Origin: Wenzhouxiangella sp.
GTDB lineage: Bacteria > Pseudomonadota > Gammaproteobacteria > Xanthomonadales > Wenzhouxiangellaceae
Direction: 5' to 3'
Assembly: GCA_007119095.1 (NCBI GenBank)
Contig: SKQI01000243.1
Location: forward strand, 1 to 12,354
Length of the DNA stretch: 12,354 nucleotides
In this document: in pieces, positions 1-6,190 of the stretch
Position numbering within the stretch: position 1 is the stretch's first letter
How the letters are laid out: each line of letters begins with the position of its first letter
Position numbers and translations under genes: made by a program
Notes under the pieces: model-generated
Databases searched by the model: none
What the model saw: only the letters and a program-made list of their open reading frames with translations
Told to the model about the DNA's origin: nothing

Positions 1-689
1 AGTTTGACAGCGCAATTCAGGATGTCACCCGCTTGACGATGCTGGCCGGGCTCGAGTGCCCATTCTTCATGCCCGAGGTCGGTGCCATTGAAGATGCGCG
101 CTGGGACACACGCTTTACCACCGCAGGCCTGCATGGCCCGATGCAGCCGTCGGTGCACGACCTGCTGGTCCTGCCCGGCGGCGGCGTACTGGCAGCCGGC
201 CGCTTCGGATCCCTGGGCGGCACCCTGGTTCCACCCCTGGTCAGCGGCTCGGCCGCTGACGGCAACTGGAAGGCTTTCGACCCGGCCAATGCGCTGGCAG
301 CCATGGAAGTGACCGCACTGGCCCAGTCCGGCTCACATCCACTGGCCTTTGCGGCCAGCGATCCCGACCGCATCATGCTGGTGGAAGACTCGGAGCTGGT
401 GACTAATGGCGAACTCGACGGCTTAGTCCATCGTCTGACCTGGCATGACGGCCAACTTTGGGTTGCCGGTGACTTCGCTCTTGTTGGTCGCGACCCGGCC
501 AGACTTGCAACCTGGGACGGCGACAGTTGGCAGGCAGCACCCGGCGGCGAACCTGATGGCCCGGCCATGGCCCTGCTATCGACCGCAGAAGGCCTTTATG
601 TCGGCGGCCAGTTCGACCAGATCGGCGGCATAGACGCCGAAAGCGTCGCCCGCTGGGACGGCCAGGAATGGCAAGCCTTTAGGCGGTGA
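1..689 (+). CDS. C-terminal part of a beta-propeller-like secreted repeat protein (5' end outside window)
   Basis: The frame is open to the left edge and ends at TGA 687-689, so about 229 residues of the C-terminus are present and the start is missing; the internal TTG at 33 and ATG at 39 are not likely true starts. The protein shows degenerate blade-like repeats: a hydrophobic strand with LPGGG and AAGRF, then WVAGDF, then LYVGGQF followed by D-Q-I-G-G and a final A-R-W-D-G-x-x-W. The pattern of (L/V)YVGG-F followed about ten residues later by ARWDG is typical of delta-60/kelch-like beta-propellers in exported bacterial proteins. The substrate or partner cannot be told. Its stop lies inside the 3' end of the converging pyruvate kinase gene. 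Fold class is fairly secure; function is unknown. Confidence 0.72.
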   Translation, partial: FDSAIQDVTRLTMLAGLECPFFMPEVGAIEDARWDTRFTTAGLHGPMQPSVHDLLVLPGGGVLAAGRFGSLGGTLVPPLVSGSAADGNWKAFDPANALAAMEVTALAQSGSHPLAFAASDPDRIMLVEDSELVTNGELDGLVHRLTWHDGQLWVAGDFALVGRDPARLATWDGDSWQAAPGGEPDGPAMALLSTAEGLYVGGQFDQIGGIDAESVARWDGQEWQAFRR

Positions 690-2100
690 GAATCTTCATC
701 GTATTGGTGCCGCCGAGCACACCAATCTCGTCGCCCATGGTCATCAGCACGCGATCGCCGGGCTGAATCAGGCCGGCCTCCAGCACATGCCTTACCGCCG
801 CCCGCGCCAGTTTCGGCGCAGCCATCGCTTCGGGCGCAAAAAACAGCGGCTGTACGTGCTGAAACAGGCGCATCTTTCGAAGCGTCGCCCGATTCGGGCT
901 CAAACCCACGATCAGCGCAGGTGAGCGCACCCGGCTCAGCCACTGGGCGGTTGACCCCGATTCGGTCAACGCGATGATGGCCTGCACCGGCACCTTGTTG
1001 GCGGTAATCATGGCGGCCATGGCAATGGCCTGATCGATGCGCTCGGCGCGCACGTTCAGCATCCGCGACGGCACATGGGCCTGAACATGGCGCTCGGCCC
1101 CTTCGCAGATGCGGGCCATGGCCTCGATCACCCGGGCCGGATGTCTGCCAACGGCGGTTTCGGCCGACAGCATCACTGCATCGGTGCCGTCGATCACCGC
1201 GTTGGCCACATCCAGCACCTCGGCCCGCGTCGGGATCGGGCTTTCGACCATGGACTGCATCATCTGGGTGGCGGTAATCACCGGCCGGTTCTGGGCCAGC
1301 GACATCGCGATGATGCGCTTCTGCAGGCCAGGCAATTCGGCCTCGCCGATTTCCACGCCCAGGTCACCGCGCGCCACCAGCACCGCATCGGATGCCTCGA
1401 TCACCGCTTCCAGGTTCTCGATCGCCTCGGTGCGCTCGATTTTCGACACCAGCGCCGCAGTGCCGCCGGCCTTTTGCAAGAGCGCCCGCGCCTGCTCGAT
1501 ATCTTCGGCGCTGCGCGGAAACGACACGGCCAGATAATCCACCTGCCATTCGGCAGCGCGTTCGATATCGGCGGCGTCGGCTTCCGACAGCCCCGGAATC
1601 GAAAGGCCACCGCCGCGCAGGTTCAGGCCCTTACGGTCCGACAGGTGACCAGCGGTCAGCACGGTACAGTGAATCTCATCGCCAACCACCTTCTCAACCC
1701 GCATCGCCATCAGGCCATCATCAAGCAGCAGCTCGCTGCCGGGCCGCACGTCCCTGGCAAGCCCAAGGTAAGCGACACCAACCCCTGTGCGATCGCCCGG
1801 CGGCGGATTTTCGCGCGCGTACAGAATGAATGACTGACCGGCCTCCAGCGCCACCCGCGCCTCACGGAAACGCTCGATACGAATTTTCGGCCCGGCCAGG
1901 TCACCCAGCACCGCCACATCGGTATCCAGTTCCCGCGCCACCGCGCGCACCATCCGTATGCGGCGGGCATGGGTGTCGGGGTCGCCGTGCGAGAAATTCA
2001 CCCGCACCACATCGCAGCCAGCCAGGATCAGCTTCTCCAGCACCTCCGGCTCGTCGGTGGCCGGGCCCAGTGTCGCAACAATCTTCGTTCTACGATTCAT
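679..2100 (-). CDS. pyk: Pyruvate kinase, PykA type
   Basis: Catalyses the last ATP-yielding step of glycolysis, phosphoenolpyruvate plus ADP to pyruvate plus ATP, in the cytoplasm. At 473 residues it is full length for the family. Visible landmarks are TKIVATLGPAT at 5-15, the RVNFSHG segment with R33, N35, S37 and H38, DLAGPKIR at 67-74, the catalytic signature SKIER at 219-223 (K220, metal ligand E222), D246 in the ARGDLGVEIG segment, ITATQMMQSM at 275-284 with T278, and the LSAET segment of the A domain. The C-terminal GGTNTMKILTA resembles the end of E. coli PykA rather than PykF. Position 72 is Lys; in the family a Lys here, instead of Glu, is associated with K+-independent enzymes. The ATG at 2098-2100 has no Shine-Dalgarno sequence but a TATAAA lies 8 bases upstream, which suggests a leaderless or near-leaderless mRNA. 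The stop TAA overlaps the end of the converging propeller gene. Confidence 0.97.
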   Translation of the reverse strand: MNRRTKIVATLGPATDEPEVLEKLILAGCDVVRVNFSHGDPDTHARRIRMVRAVARELDTDVAVLGDLAGPKIRIERFREARVALEAGQSFILYARENPPPGDRTGVGVAYLGLARDVRPGSELLLDDGLMAMRVEKVVGDEIHCTVLTAGHLSDRKGLNLRGGGLSIPGLSEADAADIERAAEWQVDYLAVSFPRSAEDIEQARALLQKAGGTAALVSKIERTEAIENLEAVIEASDAVLVARGDLGVEIGEAELPGLQKRIIAMSLAQNRPVITATQMMQSMVESPIPTRAEVLDVANAVIDGTDAVMLSAETAVGRHPARVIEAMARICEGAERHVQAHVPSRMLNVRAERIDQAIAMAAMITANKVPVQAIIALTESGSTAQWLSRVRSPALIVGLSPNRATLRKMRLFQHVQPLFFAPEAMAAPKLARAAVRHVLEAGLIQPGDRVLMTMGDEIGVLGGTNTMKILTA

Positions 2101-2108
2101 GGCTACAG

Positions 2109-2114
2109 TTTATA
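2109..2114 (-). promoter_or_regulatory. Putative -10 element for pyk (near-leaderless)
   Basis: On the minus strand TATAAA matches five of six bases of the sigma70 -10 consensus and is separated from the pyk ATG by only 8 bases, so the predicted start of transcription falls at or next to the start codon. No convincing -35 hexamer is visible 16-18 bases upstream and no ribosome binding site is present. This is a sequence-based inference. Confidence 0.4.
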
Positions 2115-2197
2115 CGCCCCAATTGATGATCAGAGACATGACTGCTACCTGATAAAGTGACAGTCCTAAGCGTGAATCATGAATCGAGAAAACGAGC

Positions 2198-3433
2198 GTG
2201 CGAATAGCGGTTGTCGGTAGCGGCATGGCCGGGCTTGCCGCGGCACATGGCTGCAGCGCCCTGGGACATTCAGTCACGCTGTTTGAATCACAGGCCAGCC
2301 ATGGCATGGCCGCCCACACCCTGGAAATCGATGGCGGGCGCGTGGATATCCCGCTGCGCGTGATGGGCGAGGGTCCGTGGGATGAAACCCTGGCCCTGGC
2401 CAGGTCGGTTGGCGTTGACAGCTTCGCCACCGAGGTCCGTCTTTCCTGCTCCCTGATCGGTGGTGAAACCTGGATGCGCAGCCGCTACATGCCGGTCACC
2501 GGCTGGCCGATGGTGGGCAGCTGGCGATACCTGGGATTGAACAGCCTGCGGTGCAGTATCGGCATGGCCCGCCTGATGCTGGCCGCACGCATGCTAGGCC
2601 GCGATGAGCGCGACAGACCGCTGACCGAGTTCCTCGCCCGGCACGATCCGGACCGACTGTTCTGGCGCGGTGTGATGTTGCCGGTGCTGGGCACGATCTG
2701 CACTTGCAAGGAGCAGCAGTTGAACGACTGGCCTGCCGGTCAACTGCTCTCGTTGCTTGACAGCATTTCCCGCCAGGGAAGACTGCGGCGTTTGACCGGG
2801 GGCACAGCGCGCCTGGCCGAAGCACTGGCCGAAGGCTCCAGTCTGATCGCCGGCGCCGCTGTGAGCCTGGCCAGGGAAGACCAGCAGGGCGTGCTGGTCG
2901 CTGTGCAGGGCCAGGCGCCGAAGCGCTTCGACCGGGTCATCGTGGCCACTCAGGCCAATCAGCTCGACTTTCTGGATGAAACACAGTTCGGCGACGAACG
3001 CGACTACCTGGCCAGAATCCCCTATGTGGAAGGCGAACTGGTTGTGCATCGCGACCAGCAGGCAATGCCGTGCCGGGAAAGTGACTGGACAGCGCTCAAT
3101 TTACTGACAGACCCGGATCTCGATCAGTCCATGTTTACGGTCTGGGTGAATGCGGTCGAGCCCAGCCTGGCCGGCAAGGCGCCGGTTTTCCAGAGCTGGG
3201 ACCCGATTATTGAGCTGGACCCGGACCAGGTGATTAGCCGCATCCCGTTGCAGCGGGCCGTGGTCAACCCATCCAGTCTGGAAGTGCCGGAGACGCTGCG
3301 ACGCTGGCACCAGCAGCCAGGGCGACGGGTTTTCTACTGCGGCGCCTGGGCTCACGAAGGCGTGCCACTGCTGGAAACCGCGGTGCGTTCGGCAAAGGCT
3401 GTGGTCGAACAGATCCGACTGGCAGCCGAGTAA
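2198..3433 (+). CDS. FAD-dependent oxidoreductase, amine-oxidase superfamily (COG2907-like)
   Basis: A 411-residue cytoplasmic flavoprotein. The N-terminus has a dinucleotide-binding Rossmann motif, G7-S-G9-M-A-G12, with the ribose-binding acid E30 in the HSVTLFES strand, followed by a GMAAHT segment that occupies the place of the GG-H-(A/T) FAD-contact motif. The C-terminus has the second FAD-contact region, FYCGAWAHEG at about 379-388, followed by a helix with AVRSAKAVVEQI. This layout matches the NAD/FAD-binding amine-oxidase family often found near cyclopropane-fatty-acid or lipid-modification genes, but no such partners are nearby here, so the substrate is unknown. Start is GTG at 2198, placing the Rossmann strand directly at the N-terminus; GAGAAAACGAG upstream is a modest ribosome binding site. 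It is divergent from pyk (97-base gap) and its stop lies 10 bases from that of the converging CIA30 gene. Confidence 0.85.
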   Translation: MRIAVVGSGMAGLAAAHGCSALGHSVTLFESQASHGMAAHTLEIDGGRVDIPLRVMGEGPWDETLALARSVGVDSFATEVRLSCSLIGGETWMRSRYMPVTGWPMVGSWRYLGLNSLRCSIGMARLMLAARMLGRDERDRPLTEFLARHDPDRLFWRGVMLPVLGTICTCKEQQLNDWPAGQLLSLLDSISRQGRLRRLTGGTARLAEALAEGSSLIAGAAVSLAREDQQGVLVAVQGQAPKRFDRVIVATQANQLDFLDETQFGDERDYLARIPYVEGELVVHRDQQAMPCRESDWTALNLLTDPDLDQSMFTVWVNAVEPSLAGKAPVFQSWDPIIELDPDQVISRIPLQRAVVNPSSLEVPETLRRWHQQPGRRVFYCGAWAHEGVPLLETAVRSAKAVVEQIRLAAE

Positions 3434-3443
3434 AAGCCACCGG

Positions 3444-4022
3444 CTATTGCGCCAGCCAGGCCAGGCGACGTACTTCCAGATCCGCTTCGAAGGCCTCACC
3501 GTAGGCGACCACCGCCACGGACCTGAGGCGGCTGGTATCCAGCGGGCGGTTCAGGCTTCGCCCCTCGAAGGCCGACCACGGTATGTCGATATCGCCCCAC
3601 TGGTCGGTCAGCTCCAGCCTGGCTCGATAGTAGGCCCAGGGACGGCGAGTGTCGGCGGTGCGCAGGTGCAGGTAGTACGCGCCCGGTTTCAACGCGCGGG
3701 CGTTGACCCGCAGCCCGGCATGGGCACTCGCGTCGAACAGCTGCCCGCGCGCGTCCAGGGGCAATCGCACCTGAATGAAGCCGCCGTTGTTTTCCAGCCG
3801 CACCTGTCCGGACATCGCCAGCACGGTTGATCCATCAACCTCGCGGTAACCGGCCTGCATGTCGGAAAGCCCACCCATGACACGGTCGGTGAAACCCTGC
3901 CAGCTACTGCCCAGCGCTGAACGTTCGCCGCTGAAGTCATCAATCAGCATGTTGTTTTCTCCTGCCACCGGTGAACTGCTCAACAGCATCACCAGGCAGG
4001 CGGCCACCCATCGTTTATGCAT
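3444..4022 (-). CDS. Secreted CIA30-domain protein (NDUFAF1-like)
   Basis: This 192-residue protein begins with a signal peptide, MHKRW followed by a hydrophobic stretch to about residue 18 and a likely cleavage near SPVAG (residues 17-21). The mature part is one CIA30 domain: the hallmark W41-x-x-F-T-D46-R-V-M-G-G51, then alternating strands with a GFIQVRL strand, a VRLENNGGF turn, and a C-terminal DIDIPWSAFEGR and VAVVAYG. CIA30 is a galactose-binding-like jelly-roll named from mitochondrial complex I assembly factor NDUFAF1; bacterial members are mostly uncharacterised and need not relate to complex I. It lies 54 bases downstream of the lipoprotein gene on the same strand and is probably co-transcribed with it. 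The ATG has only a weak GCGGA upstream. Confidence 0.85.
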   Translation of the reverse strand: MHKRWVAACLVMLLSSSPVAGENNMLIDDFSGERSALGSSWQGFTDRVMGGLSDMQAGYREVDGSTVLAMSGQVRLENNGGFIQVRLPLDARGQLFDASAHAGLRVNARALKPGAYYLHLRTADTRRPWAYYRARLELTDQWGDIDIPWSAFEGRSLNRPLDTSRLRSVAVVAYGEAFEADLEVRRLAWLAQ

Positions 4023-4055
4023 TCCGCAAACTTAACCGAACGCATGCAACAAAGG

Positions 4056-4105
4056 GTGAGTGCAGTCCAGTCCGCTTCAGCGGCTGCCGGACTGCATGCG
4101 CTCAC
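4056..4105 (-). terminator. Hairpin spanning the 3' end of the lipoprotein gene; weak terminator or attenuator
   Basis: On the + strand GTGAG-TGCAGTC (4056-4067) pairs with GACTGCA (4090-4096) and, after a 4-base bulge, CTCAC (4101-4105); an inner CCGC-TTCA-GCGG (4072-4083) can also fold. The structure covers the stop codon of the lipoprotein gene. On the minus strand it is followed by CCCTTTGTTG, only a poor T tract, so it might reduce rather than stop transcription into the CIA30 gene. It could also protect the 3' end of the upstream mRNA. Confidence 0.35.
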
Positions 4106-5282
4106 CCCGGGCCTGGAGGTCTCGCCAGGGGTCAAATCCGTCGTTGTTGGTCATCAGGTAGGTTCCATCAGCCATGCGCCAGGCATTGCGATAGTGCATC
4201 GGCAGCTCCACCGGCTGGCGACTGACCGGGTCAACCCAAGTCTGAACTTCGCGCATGGTCTGGCTGAACTGCTGGCTGGATCGATCCATACTGTCGATCC
4301 TGCTGTTGTAGCTGTCTCGATTGAGCTGACCGATGTAATTGATAGTGTCCATGCGGATCTGGTGGCGCTCGCGCTCTCCTTCGATTCGGGTGCGGTTCAG
4401 TCCGGCGAAGAAGCGGCTGACCTCGTCGGCATAGGCCGGGTCCATGCTCAGGGTACTGGCGAAGACCTCCAGTCGATCAAAGTCCAACTGGCCGGCTGGC
4501 GCCCGCGCGGTGAACATCGGCAGCGTTGCCCCGGTCAGCGACGCCATCTGAAAGTCGGGACCGGCACCGTAGCTGGACATATGCATGGAGAATTGCATGA
4601 AAATCACACCGGTGGTCAGCACTTCCCGAAACTCCACACCATTTTCCTGGTAGCCGAGCAGCAAACGACCGGCCTCGGCTCGATTGTGGTAATGCATCCC
4701 GTCCATTCCCGGCATGGTTGGCAATGCTGCCACCAGGGCCTGGCTGGTCTCCGGATCGACTTCAAAATCCAGCACCCGTGCTCCGGGGCGATGATGATCA
4801 ATCCAGGCCTGAAAGTACTCGCGCAGGGACGCGAAAGTCCAGTCTGGACAGCCGTTCGGGTCCGGCCTGGAGTCGCCCATATTGCTTTGGTTTGCGATCC
4901 AGCCTTCGGCCGGCAAGATCTGCATCCGCTCGCGGCCGTCGGCCGAGAACGCTTCCCACTGGATCTGCTGCATGCGCAACTGGCACAGAGTGTCGGCCCA
5001 GTTCACCGCGCCGCGGTCCTGCCAGTCGACTGGCACCATCAGAGTCATGGCAACCATGTCGCGGCCGAAGAAGCCTGGATCGCGGATCTGCACCTGGCGC
5101 AGGCGCAGTACATCGTTCGGTACGCCCTGGTAAACCGTCCAAGACTGGGGCTGACTGTCGTCCAGGATCACGGGATTGGAGACTTGACCAGTTGGCGATG
5201 AGTCAGCGGATTCACCGCAAGCCGCCAGCCCGACCAGCGCTGCGATGAACGTGGCCGGCAATATTCTCCTGAAACCCCGCAT
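4077..5282 (-). CDS. Lipoprotein of unknown function
   Basis: The protein is 401 residues with a lipoprotein signal: MRGFRR, a hydrophobic stretch, and lipobox L-A-A-C with C22. The +2 residue is Gly, so an outer-membrane or periplasm-facing location is expected. The body is mixed alpha/beta without a family I can name; it contains a DFFxxW-like aromatic-rich core, a basic/acidic segment RTRIEGERERHQIRMDTINYI (two shorter overlapping parts, about residues 299-320), and a C-terminal module from about 344 with W-V-D-P-V, V-E-L-P, A-W-R, GTYLMTNN and FDPW. That last arrangement recurs in many bacterial hypothetical proteins. The start is set by a strong AGAGGTGG 8 bases upstream of ATG 5280-5282; the ATG overlaps the previous stop as TAATG, implying translational coupling to the rhodanese-like gene. 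A longer open frame to 5471 exists but lacks a signal and would read through the coupled junction. Function unknown. Confidence 0.8.
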   Translation of the reverse strand: MRGFRRILPATFIAALVGLAACGESADSSPTGQVSNPVILDDSQPQSWTVYQGVPNDVLRLRQVQIRDPGFFGRDMVAMTLMVPVDWQDRGAVNWADTLCQLRMQQIQWEAFSADGRERMQILPAEGWIANQSNMGDSRPDPNGCPDWTFASLREYFQAWIDHHRPGARVLDFEVDPETSQALVAALPTMPGMDGMHYHNRAEAGRLLLGYQENGVEFREVLTTGVIFMQFSMHMSSYGAGPDFQMASLTGATLPMFTARAPAGQLDFDRLEVFASTLSMDPAYADEVSRFFAGLNRTRIEGERERHQIRMDTINYIGQLNRDSYNSRIDSMDRSSQQFSQTMREVQTWVDPVSRQPVELPMHYRNAWRMADGTYLMTNNDGFDPWRDLQARGERMQSGSR

Positions 5283-6019
5283 TACCAGCCACCTCTTTGC
5301 GCCTGTGGCTGGCCCTGGACATGACCCTGATTGGCGCTGAACTGAGCGCTCATCTGGGCCATGTAGTCCCAGGCCTGCAGGCCGCCACGGTACCAGTAAA
5401 CCTGGGAGTAACCGGCATTGATGGCGCGCAGCGCAGCGTTGTAGCTCATCCAACAGTGAATGCTTGAGCAATACAGCACCAGTGGTGCGTCCTTGCGACC
5501 GCCGGTCAGGCCTTCAAGCTGGCGCTCGAATTGTTGCTGGGTGCGATCATTGAACGAGCCGCCGGCTGAAGCCGCCACTGCGTCAACCGCGTTCGGTAGG
5601 CGCTGGTGGCTGCCCAGTACATCAAGCACGATCGCGCCACTTTGCCGATTGTTCAGCAGCTGCAGTAATTCGGGGGTTGTAATGACCCGACCGCCGGGAA
5701 TGCTGGTTGGCGTCGGCCCACCGAGATCCCCGTTCTTGAGGCTGGTCTGGGCTGGCACACCCATTTCCTGCAGCTCCATTTGCATCAGCTGCTCCAGCGG
5801 ATTCGGCCGGGATGAACCCTGCGATGGCCATTGGCCCCGCTGCTGAGGCGGCTGCTGCGGTTGCTGGGGCCATTGCCCCTGCAGCTGCGGCCACTGCCCT
5901 TGCGGCTGTTGTTGCTGCGGTTGCTGCTGTCGCTGGCCAAAACTATCCTGGGCAGCAGCCACAGGAAGCATCGCCAAACCGACACATATCAACAAAGCTT
6001 GACTTGAAATACGGCACAT
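5282..6019 (-). CDS. Exported rhodanese-like protein with Q/P/W-rich linker and Cx4CW loop
   Basis: This 245-residue protein has a signal peptide, MCRISSQ followed by a hydrophobic stretch ending PVAAAQ near residue 24. Residues about 29-70 form a Gln/Pro-rich linker with three GQWP units (41-44, 48-51, 62-65). A rhodanese-type domain follows: VITTPELLQLL, AIVLDV, then PLVLYC184-SSIH-C189-W190-MSYNAALRAINAGYSQVYWYRGGLQAW, i.e. the sulfur-transfer Cys at the strand end, the loop, and the V-x-W-Y-x-G-G strand. The loop CSSIHCWMS is not the usual CxxGxR type and recalls the rhodanese-like CXXCW proteins seen near PQQ-linked catabolism genes. I chose ATG 6019 because GGGAGA lies 6 bases upstream, whereas ATG 6037 has no ribosome site and would disturb the signal peptide. 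It is first in the minus-strand cluster and coupled to the lipoprotein gene. Sulfur or thiol chemistry in the periplasm is likely; substrate unknown. Confidence 0.82.
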   Translation of the reverse strand: MCRISSQALLICVGLAMLPVAAAQDSFGQRQQQPQQQQPQGQWPQLQGQWPQQPQQPPQQRGQWPSQGSSRPNPLEQLMQMELQEMGVPAQTSLKNGDLGGPTPTSIPGGRVITTPELLQLLNNRQSGAIVLDVLGSHQRLPNAVDAVAASAGGSFNDRTQQQFERQLEGLTGGRKDAPLVLYCSSIHCWMSYNAALRAINAGYSQVYWYRGGLQAWDYMAQMSAQFSANQGHVQGQPQAQRGGW

Positions 6020-6105
6020 GCTGTTTCTCCCGAACATTTTCTAAGGGGCTTGTCAAATAACGCGCCAAGCGCCAGGATTTCGGATCAAGCTCAGGGCTTC
6101 CTTGG

Positions 6106-6145
6106 TTCATGTTCCTTTCATGTACGCGTAAACAGCCCTTCATGT
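6106..6145 (+). promoter_or_regulatory. Three phased TTCATGT direct repeats; candidate response-regulator site
   Basis: TTCATGT occurs at 6106-6112, 6117-6123 and 6139-6145. The starts are 11 and 22 bases apart, one and two turns of the helix, so all three face the same side. OmpR/PhoB-class winged-helix regulators bind tandem half-sites with 11-base periodicity. The array lies between the divergent rhodanese-like gene and the two-component pair, so it may serve autoregulation and control of the envelope cluster. The spacing is seen directly; the binding protein is inferred. Confidence 0.5.
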
Positions 6146-6173
6146 TGTTGAGTCGCTCGGTTCAGGTTTACGC
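6126..6173. repeat. Inverted repeat GCGTAAAC / GTTTACGC
   Basis: A perfect 8-base inverted repeat has arms at 6126-6133 and 6166-6173, 32 bases apart, within the divergent intergenic region. The right arm abuts the putative -10 element of the histidine kinase gene, so it could be part of an operator for a second regulator. No protein can be assigned. Confidence 0.35.
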
Positions 6174-6176
6174 AGG

Positions 6177-6182
6177 TATGCT
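6177..6182 (+). promoter_or_regulatory. Putative -10 element of the two-component operon (near-leaderless)
   Basis: TATGCT lies 8 bases before the histidine kinase ATG at 6191, the same distance as the TATAAA before pyk. No good -35 hexamer is visible, which would fit a promoter needing an activator bound at the upstream heptamers. No Shine-Dalgarno sequence fits between the element and the ATG. Confidence 0.35.
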
Positions 6183-6190
6183 GGACTAAC

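Noticed and set aside
1075..1833. Long + strand open frame (252 codons) antisense to pyk
   Set aside because: It lies wholly within an unmistakable pyruvate kinase gene; high GC makes such antisense frames common, and the product has no domain, signal or membrane pattern.
2123..2156. TTGATG with GATAAA as a promoter for the FAD oxidoreductase gene
   Set aside because: The spacing of 22 bases is too long for a sigma70 promoter, so I did not list it.
4017..5201. 394-codon + strand open frame opposite the lipoprotein gene
   Set aside because: The minus-strand reading has a lipobox, a strong ribosome site and coupled start; the + strand reading is His/Gln/Arg-rich without any recognisable domain.
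5283..5471. N-terminal extension of the lipoprotein gene to 5471
   Set aside because: It overlaps the rhodanese domain coding sequence and would bury the lipobox 85 residues inside; the ATG at 5282 has a strong ribosome site.
5812..6060. Ala-rich + strand frame across the Q/P linker as a small protein gene
   Set aside because: It is the complement of CAG/CCG-rich linker codons; the low-complexity composition explains the open frame.
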